64,000 nt of DNA, from assembly GCF_025612915.1 (NCBI RefSeq), contig NC_069111.1, positions 19,435,301 through 19,499,300 on the forward strand. Reading direction: 5' to 3'. This document shows, piece after piece, positions 1-10,476 of this stretch. A program made the position numbers and the translations under genes. How positions within the stretch are numbered: the first letter of the stretch is position 1; each line of letters starts with the position of its first letter. A model generated the notes under the pieces. That model made no database searches, was not told the origin of the DNA, and saw only the letters and a list, made by a program, of their open reading frames with translations. The stretch comes from Magallana angulata (lineage: Eukaryota > Mollusca > Bivalvia > Ostreida > Ostreidae).

Positions 1-1020
1 GTGGTATAACTTGTCGGAGGTGGATTTGTTGAGTACTTTTTCTTTGAAAGTGATTCATATGGTACTCTCTGTTTTGTGCTGAATATGTCGTCTTCAATGT
101 AAGTTGAAGGGCTGTTTTCAATTCCCTTTTGTACAGCGAAATATGGCATTGGGTCTGTAAATCTTTGCTCGAAAGTGCTCTTACCTAATTTTTCGTCTCC
201 TTGTGAAAAAAAAGAAAACGGAGAGTTAAAGAAAATTGGGGTTTGAGGGATATTTTGAAATTGCTTTTCCATCTCATTTTCTATTCTTGGTGTGAAATCA
301 TAAAATTGACTCTGAGGAATCGGCTGCAGTCCTGGTAAAAGTCTACGTAATTGCTGTTCCGGTCTTTGTATTTCCATTGGCAAAAAAGTATTCCCAAGAT
401 TGTTCGGAATGTTTTCCATTACTGGAAAATTTGAAGGTAGTTGGTTGGATACAATATTATCTAATCCTGATAGAATATTGTTATTGATATCTGGAATAAA
501 TGGAACCATGCCTGGTGATAAGTTATCTCGGATCACAGTGTTTATATTGGAGGTTGCGAACTGCAAATTGCCCATCGGTCCGGATTCCTGAGAGGCCTGC
601 TCATTGGCATTTGGTATCATATTCTCCGGTAAAAGGTTTTGAAAATTTTGAAGAGGAGCGTTACTACCTTTCCGGGTCATTTGTAATCCATTTCCCGAGG
701 GAACATCCTGAAAAGAGGTACCTTGGGAAAAACAACTTCCAAGTTGCAATCCCTAAAAAAGCAATAAAAAAATAAAAAATTTCGTTTTGTTATTAAGTTT
801 ATATGCGAAAAAAATCCAAGAAATAAATTCATTTATTTCAACGAAAAAATATTTCATTTCTATAAGATATCAAATTATATTATTAAGGTTTTATAGATAA
901 GCTTGATTAAACATTCTTTACAAAGAAATGTCTCAAAGTTGATATTTTTATTATGTATAAATATATTTTCTTATCTTAAATTGTTTTGGGACATACCAAC
1001 AGAAGTAAGGCAAACATCAT
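1..1020 (-). CDS. Secreted Gln/Asn/Pro-rich protein, 3' part beyond the window
   Basis: I do not recognise the family. A short first exon (1020-997) starts with ATG ATG and encodes MMFALLLL. It ends at a GTATGT donor in phase 0. The second exon begins at 752 after a pyrimidine-rich tract and AG, stays open to base 1, and continues GLQLGSCFSQ, so the splice completes a typical signal peptide cut near SCFS/Q. The roughly 250 residues visible are hydrophilic and rich in Asn, Gln, Pro and Leu, with short motifs such as LLPGLQPIPQSQ and NLLPEN, and no cysteine after the signal peptide. A TATA box lies about 50 bases upstream. The gene at 8-9.2 kb has the same design (tiny phase-0 signal exon plus one long exon), so the two may be old paralogues. 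A matrix-type or disordered secreted protein is a guess from composition only. Confidence 0.62.
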
Positions 1021-1065
1021 CTTCCACGTTTCAAGACTACCCGTTTGTGGTTGTGTTTTTTACTC

Positions 1066-1075
1066 CTTTTATATA
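1066..1075 (-). promoter_or_regulatory. TATA box of the Gln/Asn-rich gene
   Basis: On the minus strand this reads TATATAAAAG, about 46-55 bases upstream of the start codon at 1020. It predicts transcription starting near 1040 and a 5' leader of about 20 bases. Confidence 0.5.
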
Positions 1076-1300
1076 ACTATGGATAATGTTTACGTTTCAA
1101 TTTATATTTATATCGTGACCCTGATGTTGTATTTTAGATTGAAAAGACATGAGATGTCGACGCACTCTGTTTCGAAGTATAAGTGAGAGAAATTGTACAT
1201 GGTAAAACTTAGTGTTTTCCAGGATTTGCCAGTTCACTCAGATGTAAATATCATCACCTTGACAATGAAAATAAACTACCATGAAAACCTTTTTTTACAA

Positions 1301-2330
1301 TTACGAGGGTTGTTCGGAAATTATTGAGACATTTTCTCTTATTCTTTTAGTAAAAAAGATAAACTCTTGAAATTTCACCAAAACGTAAATCAGGATAGAG
1401 ATTATCAATGTGAAAAGTTTCTTGACCATGGCATGAATAGATCATTCCTGGTAAGCTGACCAACGTGCCTTCGCCCAGTGACCCGGCGCAACCGCAAACT
1501 TTTCGAAACGTCATTTTAACGCTTCTTATTGCTCCTGTGTTTTAAACACCTAACAAACGAACGGAAATAAGAGTTATTCCTTATTTCTAATCATTTGTTT
1601 TCATTTCAAGATGTCATCATTTATATTTTCTATAATTCTTGTTTTTTAAGGGTAAAAATCGACTTATTTTTACCCGAAAGTCTAATTACTGTGAATGTCT
1701 CCTGCAGTCATTTTTTTTTCTATATATTTTAGAACTGTTGACAACAGTTAGTGTGTCAAAAGAACTTGATAAAAAAAAACCTTTGGCTTAATTCTAGTTT
1801 AGCAATCAGTAAAAAAAATGATGAGTTGAGGCTCTATACCTTGTCTTTTCATCGTATAGTTTTGAAGCAAATGCCTGGTTTTAAATGGTCTTCTTGTTAG
1901 AATTCCACTAGTTTGACGGTTTTCAATGCGCCGCTTTGACGTCAAAATTCAATGTAAAGTAGTGGTCAGATTTCTATTGTAAGGTTAATATATGTGTACC
2001 ATATCCGTATTTCAACTCGAACATCAGTGAAACTTAATCAAAAGTTAGTCGCTTAATTTGATTTCTTTTATCATTAACTGTAAATCTACGGACACTTATC
2101 AAGTAGATGTTCAAGTTGTTAAATCTCCGAGTTCATGGCTGCGCCGGGTACCCCAACCACCGACTTGTTTATCTACTGTCGTAAACAAAATATTAAATAT
2201 TCTTTTAATATTATTTTGTTTTATTATTTGTTGGCGTTTCTTCAGTGTCTATGCCAATTTTCACCAAAATTCGTCAATTAGAAAAGAAAATATTCGAGTT
2301 GTCTCAATAATTTCCGAACAACCCTCGTAA
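1301..2330. mobile_element. Non-autonomous DNA transposon with perfect terminal inverted repeats
   Basis: The two ends are perfect inverted repeats of about 31 bases, starting TTACGAGGGTTGTTCGGAAA at 1301 and mirrored at 2300-2330. The outermost TTA/TAA fits a TA target duplication, as in the Tc1/mariner group. The ~1 kb interior has no transposase-like open frame on either strand, so it is a deletion derivative or an unrelated passenger. Perfect ends suggest recent mobility. The element at 13.76-15.42 kb has a related terminus (TACGAGGGTTRTTA). Confidence 0.72.
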
Positions 2331-2588
2331 ATGCACACAATGCTTGGCTTTCATGATTTAAAGCAAAGCATGAACTTATTTGCATTTTGTTGATAGTTCA
2401 TATTCAATATTACCATACCATAACTTTATCGTTTTGTTTGTTATTTGAAATTGTTATTATTATGGTTTCTTAATATTTCATAATGTATTTTTTGATAAAA
2501 ATAATAAAAGAGAAAATTGTGCAATATCGAATAGAACGCAGGTTTTATCAAGACAACGTCTTAAAATGTTCATATGCTCAATCATTAT

Positions 2589-2731
2589 TTTTGCTAGCCA
2601 ATGGACTAAGTTTTGCGTATTTCCTCAAGTAGTGGACAGGAGAGTATTTTAGACCCTATGCTATCGAAAGGAGCGGATCGTTGACCCTTGGCTAGCGAAA
2701 GGAGCAGATCGTTGACCCTTGGCTAGGGAAG
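2589..2731. mobile_element. Short MITE-like element with GCTAGCCAA ends
   Basis: Ends read TTGCTAGCCAATGG on the left and the inverse of CTAGCCAAGGGTC on the right. Inside, a roughly 31-base unit (GAAAGGAGCGGATCGTTGAC, then CCTTGGCTAGC) is tandemly repeated twice at about 2657-2722. The same end motif bounds the element at 5.86-6.26 kb. No coding potential. Confidence 0.4.
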
Positions 2732-5593
2732 ATAATCAATTGGTTGAATGATAACTAACTGTATCTTAAAGTTTATTTGATGTGTTTGTATAAATATTGA
2801 TCAAATATTCGTCAGATTTAAAAATATTGATGAAGAGTACATCTGTATTTCACATACCTACAAATAAGCAGAGATGAGAACAACTCAACATGCTTTATTT
2901 GTAGATTTCTCTAAATTTGTATATAGGCACACATTTTCTTTAAGTCATGAACCTGGATGATCATATTTTGAAGCAATAATTTTAATTGTTTTGTTTTCCA
3001 TTGTGGAAAACGAATCGTTATTCATTTCTCATGTTATCTATATTTTACTTTTGAGCGTTTTGTCACTTACGAAATTTTATTTATTCATTTTTTTCAATGT
3101 CAAAGCAAATGTAAACATAGATAAGTGTACTTTGTTTCTATTTCTGTTGTTTTTGTTATATATTCGCACAATGTGTAAAAATTGACATGTATAGCATCAT
3201 TTATATACCTGGAATGAGAATAAGGTTTAAGAAATGGAAAAGCATTAATTTTATTTCATTATGTATTTTTCTAATTATTGAGATGAATTGTTATTCATTT
3301 GTTTTATTGTTGGTTATCTTTTTTTACTATTGAGCTTTTTGTCATTAGCGAAAAAATATAATTTAAAAAACTTTGAATGAAATATCAACTTAACCGAGAA
3401 AATGTGTTGTTTCCACTGTCAAATAACCTCCTAAGTATATGTCAAGAAGTTCATTGTCACACAGATAAGCCATAATGGTCGGTGAATCCTTTACCACGAA
3501 ATTGTTTTTTATGATGTAGGTGTTATTTTGTCCGTTACACTCGAGTTAGTCGTCGGTTGACAGAAGCGTTACCAAATAATTTCTTATCACCTACATAAAA
3601 CGTGTAAGCATACCTTATTTTTACAGAATACATTTAAAAGGCATGCTTCGAATAAACACATTTTGATAATGTTCTAGTCAAAGAACTTGTGGTAACAATA
3701 TAAAACTTTAAAAATTTGTAGATCCCTAGTTCAACACGATGAATTAATCTTCGCGTAAAATTGTGAGAAGCAGTTCTTAGAGTTTTAAATCTCGTTTTTA
3801 TTTTTCGGACGGAATTGAATTAAATGAAACTATAACAAAACTTCTCGCGAATTGATGGAAAAAAACGGTTGAATCACGGGGTTAAGTAATCGCGTAATGT
3901 AAGGAATCTACAGTGTTCTTCAAATCCTGCATACTTAATGTAAACAAACATTTTTGGCGATCCCTTTACTCAAATAAACGAGTTCGCGACGACAAGTGAA
4001 TGCGACTACGGCTTATCCAAGCCCGTCTTGTTTTAACAACCATACGATATAGAGTAATTTGAGGTGAGAAATATTCCCGACGACAAGGCCCTCGCGAACC
4101 TCACGCAAATTTCTCGCACGCAAATAAAAGTTGGTTAACAGTATTAATTTTCTTACAATTTTTACGGTATATTCTAATGCCACACTGAAATGCAAATACT
4201 GCCTTGAATCCTTTTAACATGTTGCATTTTTCTGTGAAAAACTTTTTAAAACATATGTTTAATAAGTCTGTTGTATTAGAATATCAAAAATATCTCAGCA
4301 ATTTTATTTGTTTTATAAAATAAAAATCCAAAAAAAAAAAAATCGCAACTATAAAAAAACCCCCAAAAACCAAAAAACCAAAAATCGCAACTATATCATT
4401 GACCATTCATTTTGTTCCATTCATGATCTTATATCCGTCATTGAAAAGGATTATACTAATCAGGAAGTTGGATCCATTTATCAAAGGGAAACAATTTGTT
4501 TTGATTTCCTTATATTAACATTTCGTTTTAATTGGGACCCATAAACCGAAATATATATTTCATATCTAATGTTGCTATAAGAACCAAGTGCTTTTAAGTT
4601 TTTAGTCGTACCCCTCGGCCTCAAACTTTTAGGCTATTATCCAAACCCGTAATGTCATTCAATATTTGCCTCAGTCAACCTTAAAAATACTCACCATCCC
4701 TCCCATATTCCTTCGAGCCAGTTGGAACAATGGATGTACCTATTAGCTTTTTAATTGATGCATTGATATTTATGCTCTTTTCTGTTGCTTCTTTTTTTCT
4801 GACCAGGGCAAATTGAATCCTACTTTGTTGTTATTTTGTAGTTATCGCCTCTAATCGTCATGGCCGCTGACAAAAATTCCACGCATTTCCATCAGTGGAA
4901 GGCATTCTGGCTTACCAGTTGTGCTTTTGTAATACAAAATCAATTGACAGTTATTTGCATTTGAATATATCTTATGGAATAGGTGATCAAGCAGTTGAAC
5001 ATTTGTTCCCAGAACTCAAGTTCTTGCTTTGCTTGTTTGATGTAGAGCAAGAATTAATGCATGGCCCCCACGTTCATATCCAGCCATGCTAATCATCGCC
5101 AAAACAAATGTGTTTTATTTCAAATGTGTACTTTAATTTCTTTGGCCAATTTCTCAATTTATTTTGTTTCTGTATTTTATCTTTGATAAATAATTAGACG
5201 ATCTTAGAGAAAAACGTGATTGAACAATTTTAATGCAAAACCACAGGATATAATTTACCAGTATGCAGCATTAATGGTACTTCGTGAATTGCATTTATTG
5301 GATCCTCCTTATCACGTAAAGGAAATTAGAATTTACGAGAATTAAACTTAAACAACAACGGACAGGTTTGGCATCTTTACGACACAATCAATGTCTTTGT
5401 TATGGATTTTATTCAAGTGCGGGCTTTTACATTTCAGTTTGTAAAATTAACAGTAAATCCTTTTCTGCGTGTATCACATTTTCACCTTGAAATAAAAAAT
5501 CAAACCAGTCATGTTGATGCCTTGTCATATAAAATGTCTCTTCCTTTCAATATCTATAATTTCATTTTGAAAATCTAAAACATCAATACATGT

Positions 5594-5597
<4 letters not shown>
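2732..5597. other. Intergenic, no gene seen
   Basis: AT-rich sequence with short A/C runs near 4330-4390. I found no open frame with plausible splice sites, no RNA gene and no clear transposon ends. Confidence 0.5.

Positions 5598-5645
<48 letters not shown>
5598..5645. repeat. (CT)n microsatellite
   Basis: About 24 uninterrupted CT units. Confidence 0.95.
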
Positions 5646-5649
<4 letters not shown>

Positions 5650-5855
5650 AATTCTTTGATTTTTTTTTACCGTTAAATGTCTTATAAATATGATTAACAC
5701 GTAAGTTTACATTTCAAGTTAAGCAAATGAGCTATTGTTAATTTTTCATTTTTCATAAGAAATAATGTGATGAAGTAGTACCTATTTTTTATCTGAATAA
5801 ATTCTTAGGCATACAATAGTGAGTATTATGGGTTTTATCATAGTTTTTTTTTTCA

Positions 5856-6259
5856 TCTTCGCTAGCCAAGGGTTTACGATCCAATATGCTCCTCTTCAAC
5901 AGTTGGCAGTTTAAGCCGACAAAGTCAAAACTCACGCTACGGAATCTGATTGGCTGCGAAGACAGGCGATCTCAGGGAATCCACTAATTGGCGGTGTAGT
6001 TCGTTGTGTTTTCATACAAAATTTAAATGCAATCATTATTACAATTTCAAAGAGACTATTATAAAATACGATAGATAAATACAATATAGTTTTTCAATTA
6101 TTCTTATCTTTTATTTTTTCCCACGACCATTTCTTCTAATACATCTAGATCATAGAGGAAGATACGTATTTTAGCGGCTCCAATTTAACTCAATCGCTAG
6201 ACGGCCCTGTGCCATTTCTAAAAACATTTGCTAAATATGCCCCTTTTGGCTAGCAAAGA
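5856..6259. mobile_element. MITE-like element with TCTTYGCTAGCCAA ends
   Basis: The left end TCTTCGCTAGCCAAGGG is matched in inverted orientation by the right end (inverse of TCTTTGCTAGCCAAAAGGGG). The ~400-base interior has no coding potential. It shares the terminus of the shorter element at 2.6-2.7 kb. Confidence 0.45.
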
Positions 6260-6699
6260 TTAGGAGTTCCATGGTCTATTTATATACGTTCGGCTGCAAT
6301 ATATACATATCATTGCATCAAGAAATATTGATGTTATGTGCTAGTAGATAATAATTTCATAAAACATACAGACCTTAATCAGTGTTAAAAGACGATAACT
6401 TGTGAAACATTTTAATCAAAGTACTGAAGAACTGACGGGAGTTGATTTTGTCGATGTTTGTTTATCTTAAAATCAATGATATGTTATTTTGCATGACAAG
6501 TACATGTAGTTTCTAATTTGTACTTGAATTACGCACATTTTTATAATATGAATTTTTGGACTTTTTCGACAAGAATGTCGAGAAACCCCCATATGAATCA
6601 TGGTAAATAATATTTATTAAAATAAATTCAATCAAACTATGTATCAGTAATACAAAATATTTCTCGAAAATTGTATGGATCCAAGCAATATTGAACTCT

Positions 6700-6786
6700 A
6701 GTCTCGTTCAACCAAACGCTCGGCTGACACCGTAAATCTCCGACAAGCATCTACGGAGACAGCCGAGCGTCGAGTTGAACGAGACT
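6700..6786. mobile_element. Nested palindromic hairpin insert with 12-base target duplication
   Basis: AGTCTCGTTCAAC...GTTGAACGAGACT forms a long imperfect hairpin. It is flanked on both sides by ATATTGAACTCT (6688-6699 and 6787-6798), a target-site duplication. The homologous hairpin at 14371-14482 has the same flanks. Confidence 0.65.
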
Positions 6787-6871
6787 ATATTGAACTCTGG
6801 CGTAGGAATACATACGACTACAAAAAATATTTAAATTGTTCGTTCCATTTAAAATCTGACTATTTTCAAAG

Positions 6872-7092
6872 TACTGTGGAATCATTTAAATTCGTGGGGG
6901 CCAATTTTCGTGGAGTGTGACTTTTTTGCTCATTCGTGGGGATGTACTTTCGTGGATACGTCGGTTACTGTTTCAGTAACAAAGATAACTCAATCTAAAA
7001 TTGTTTTCGTTGAGGATTTAAATTAGTGGGAATGGGATACCCACGAATACCACGAAAATTGAGCCACCGCGAATTCTAATGATTCTACAGTA
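6872..7092. mobile_element. MITE, TACTGTGGAATCATT-ended, copy 1
   Basis: Inverted ends TACTGTGGAATCATTTAAAT and its near-complement at 7078-7092 enclose complementary AATTCGTGG / CCACGAAAATT blocks, so the whole element can fold back. A second copy is at 48239-48430. Confidence 0.7.
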
Positions 7093-7268
7093 TTTATAAA
7101 TAAGTTTCCCTGAAAAACAATGCTTTAGCATACATTACATCAAATTCATCAATCATTTTCAAGAACTAAGTCTTGTCAGCAGCGATGATTTGTGCTGAGG
7201 TCCTAACACTGTTTCACTTTCGGTTTGTCTGAGTAACTGCATAGGAGAGTTGATTAAAATCAACTCCC

Positions 7269-7582
7269 AAAAATGATATAGTTTAAACGCAATAAATGGC
7301 ATTATATAAGTCCCACCCACCCCCTTGTGCGTACAAATGGCATTAACAGCCAATTAAACAAAGAAAAAACACAGTTGTTTGTTACCAAACACCCATCAAA
7401 AGCTCACACAAAGTAAAAAATTCAAGAGACATTTAAAATCTTATTGCCAAGAAAAAAACCCGCTTCATAACTTAATAATCTGATTTCTAGAAATAATGCA
7501 TTTTACATAATTAATATTTTGCAAGCTGAATTACTAACTAAGATCAAATGTAATTCTATGTAACAAAACTGTGAATTTTTTT
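7269..7582. other. Spacer downstream of the 8-9 kb minus-strand gene
   Basis: AT-rich, no gene seen. It probably holds the 3' end of the minus-strand transcript. I could not pick a poly(A) signal with confidence. Confidence 0.35.
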
Positions 7583-8029
7583 CTAATGAATATAAACGGA
7601 GTATGGGATCCAGAAAGGTTTATTTATCCAGGGCAAATGTCTCATCATTGTTCTGTATTTCCATAATGGATTTTGGTACAAAGTTGTCCAGCTGCGATTT
7701 CTTAAGGGAAAATATCTGACAACTCTATTGAATCTAGAATGTGATTTCTTCACATTTTTCTTACTTGATTGTCCATAGACTTTGTGATTTCTTTTGAAGT
7801 TGTTATTTCCTTCCTTGTTTTCGTTTATTCTGTCTTCTTTCTCGTCTTTTTCACAATCAATGTTATGAAAGTTCTTATTGGAATTGAAGCCCGATAGGGA
7901 TTTTCTTTCCGTGAACGTTTGATTTTGATGATCCAAAATGTCACCTTCTTTGACGTTTTGAGATTTTATTATATGTTTCCATGGAAATAACAGATCTGGA
8001 GATGTTAAGTCTGTTTCTTCGGATTCATC
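7583..8029 (-). other. In-frame open continuation after the TAA of the upstream gene
   Basis: Starting directly after the TAA at 8032-8030, the frame reads DESEETDLTSPDLLFPWK and stays open for about 149 codons. It has a Lys/Asn/Glu-rich middle and a tail rich in Trp, Tyr, Pro and Arg (for example WINKPFWIPYSVYIH). A random frame this AT-rich should rarely stay open so long. It is probably the original C-terminal part of the protein, now cut off by a nonsense change, or reached by stop-codon readthrough or by splicing around the stop. Confidence 0.4.
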
Positions 8030-9168
8030 TTACAGATTAGGGTATTTTTCTGTTTTATCCAAATATTTCTCCTCAAATTTGTTTGTGGTATCGTAGATTT
8101 TTGGCAAAATATAATCGTTAACCGCTACTTGTGAATTATGTGTAACTTTATTTATCTCCCTCTCTGGTTGATAAGAACAACATAGTTCGCTTACTGACCA
8201 CAGCAGTTTTTGAGAATTCTCCAAAGGAGCAAATGTGTCAAATCTATCAAAATACTTTGGTTGAGATTTGTTTCTGAAAAGCATTCTTCCAAGAGTACTC
8301 CTGGATACCTCATTTGTAATACCGTGTGATTTTTCAGATATTGATGTTTGCCTCTTCTCTTCATAGCTGTTTTTAATTTCCAGAGGGTTTTCGTTCCGAA
8401 AATTCTGAACTTCCATATCTGTTTTATTATTTCTATGCAAATGAAAAATAGAGCTCAACTGAGGTAGACTCAGTTTTTTGTTCAGCCGAGTTTCTGATTG
8501 TTCGCCTGCTCGATGACTGTGGTCATCATCAGAATCATTGGTAAAAGTAATAGGTTGATCTTGCAATCCCATAGATAGGCCAGGAAGAACAGCATCCTGC
8601 TGCATTTTACGTGTGTGCAGAAAATCATCGACGCTGTTTACATTCAGTTGAAAACTTCGATAAACATTTGAAACTCCAAGAATCGGCTTATGATTTAACA
8701 GAACATTTAGAGCTCCTACCTGAAAGTTCATAGAATATTTTTGAAAAACTCTCATTGCAGTTACTCTATAAATAAAAAATTGCTGGCACTCAGAAAATGT
8801 GTTAATAGATTTACAAAGTAGAAATTCACCGCTTCCATAGAAATGCATATCAGAATAAGTGGTAGGAAAATAGAAATAAAGATAGAAGTATATAGAACTC
8901 ATTATTTAAAGTAAATCTGTATTTATAATTATTTTCTCTCACTTATGAATATGTGATTGCTTCGGAGCTTTTATTTGCCTGGTTTTGTTTGCAACAAAAG
9001 CACTAGAGATCCAATGACTATATATATTCGAGCATGTTGAGTAAATTATCAAATAAAAAATATCATAAATATTAATAAGCTATTCATGGAAATTATAATG
9101 TATTTATATGTTTGCATTGCGCATGTTAAAAATATGAATATACTCACCAATAAGATCAGATTTAGCAT
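8030..9168 (-). CDS. Secreted low-complexity protein of about 236 residues, two exons
   Basis: Family not recognised. The signal exon 9168-9148 encodes MLNLILL and ends at a GTGAGT donor in phase 0. The main exon starts at 8719 after CTTTCAG and continues VGALNVLLNHKPILG, completing a hydrophobic leader. The rest is hydrophilic and charged, with a Ser/Asp/His patch (NDSDDDHSHR) and Gln/Asn/Lys-rich stretches. The frame stops with TAA at 8032-8030. Oddly, the same frame stays open for about 149 more codons, to 7583. The exon layout matches the gene at the left edge of the window. An alternative start further upstream in the same open frame (8902) has no signal peptide, so the spliced start is preferred. 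Confidence 0.5.
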
Positions 9169-10331
9169 GTTTGTTGTCACCCAAACGGTTATGCCAAATT
9201 CATTTATTGCCCGTTTCTTTGAAAATGATACGAGTAGGATCCGGCTTTTCTAGTTTATTTAAAGTTTCATTGACCTCCTTAGGGTCAACAATGTTCAGAA
9301 TTTTAAGAAGTGTATATTTTATATTTTGTTTTTCTTAGTAAGAAAACAAGTCAACAACTTTTCATGCAAACTCCTAAATCATACTTTATGAAACCATTAT
9401 CCGGTTAATGCCTGTAATGTTTAAGGTCAGTGAAAAATTCTTTAATAAAATATTAATAATATATTTGTTATTCAATGTTGGAAAGTTATTAATCTAAATA
9501 TCCATTTTCTTGAGGACAATGAAAACGAACTTCAACTTTGATAACTTTATCAGAATATTTGGATTGCATAACATATAAAGTACGATATATTATGTCAACC
9601 TTGTACACTTTCTTCAGTGATATATTCGATTTAATAGATTTATTGTTCATGTACACTTAAATACGTCCGCGAACAACAAATATTCAAGTAATTTTTCTTA
9701 ATTTTGTAATAAAGTATAGCAAATACATTGACTGTGAAGCTCATTGATGCTATTTGACAAGATCTAGTGTGCACATTACACAACTTTTTGATTTGTAAAA
9801 TTGATTAAATTGATGCCTGGTAATTACATTTTTGATTCTTACAAATGTTGTTTAGTCGTTTATGTTGTATTAAATAACGTTCGTGAAAATGGTAATCAAC
9901 ACAGTGTTGTGTTAATACACAGGTATTGTTTGGAGGTCGGTTCGTTAGGAAACCCTTCCTTTAATGGCAACACTAAATAAATAAACTTAGATAGCTAATT
10001 TTCCACTAAAATGATACGTGATGTTAATGTTTCTATTATGGAAACCCGGTAAATCTAGTAGCAAGATGATTTAAATCATTTCAAAGCCGATTTATTTACA
10101 TAACGGGTGCTTATGTCCGGGTAGATTGGCTGAAATGAAACCATATTACTGCACCTGAATTTGACACAAGCCCGCTCCAAGTTACTTAGATATTAAGCTA
10201 AAAAACAAATTAAAAAAATGTGTCTCGTTCCTGCAGATATTGGTATTGGTTATCGCCCAGACACGTAAACACTGAGTTAAACGTCTCTAACAAAGTACAA
10301 GTACTTATTGTATCAATAATTTCCTCGTTAA
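9169..10331. other. Divergent intergenic region between the minus-strand gene and array gene A
   Basis: AT-rich, no open frames with support. It should hold the promoters of both flanking genes. Only a weak TATA-like TATATAAAG at 10332 could be picked for gene A. Confidence 0.4.
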
Positions 10332-10340
10332 TATATAAAG
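10332..10340 (+). promoter_or_regulatory. Possible TATA box of gene A
   Basis: TATATAAAG about 140 bases upstream of the start codon at 10477. This spacing is longer than for genes D and E, so the call is tentative. Confidence 0.25.
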
Positions 10341-10476
10341 TTATACGGTGAACAATTCGCTCTCCTACTTTCTTATCATAGAATAACAATTCACAGTTAA
10401 TTATGTAGTCTTGATCTTTTTAACCATATCCACTTTTACAACTATATGTGTCACATAAATTTGATAAGAAGCCACC

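Larger units (their letters stand above)
6437..7268. mobile_element. GGGAGTTGATTTT-ended element, copy 1, with two nested inserts
   Basis: The terminal inverted repeat GGGAGTTGATTTT is at 6437 and, inverted, at 7268. A second copy lies in the opposite orientation at 14108-14696. This copy carries a nested hairpin insert (6700-6786) that the other copy also has, and a 221-base MITE (6872-7092) that the other copy lacks. The MITE therefore arrived later. No protein is encoded. Confidence 0.6.

Noticed and set aside
1301-2330. Transposase inside the TACGAGGG-ended element
   Set aside because: No frame with DDE/D-type motifs or mariner signatures on either strand. The frame at 2058-2330 overlaps the terminal repeat and looks random.
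4013-4195. Short minus-strand frame
   Set aside because: No signal peptide, splice support or paralogue. Length expected by chance.
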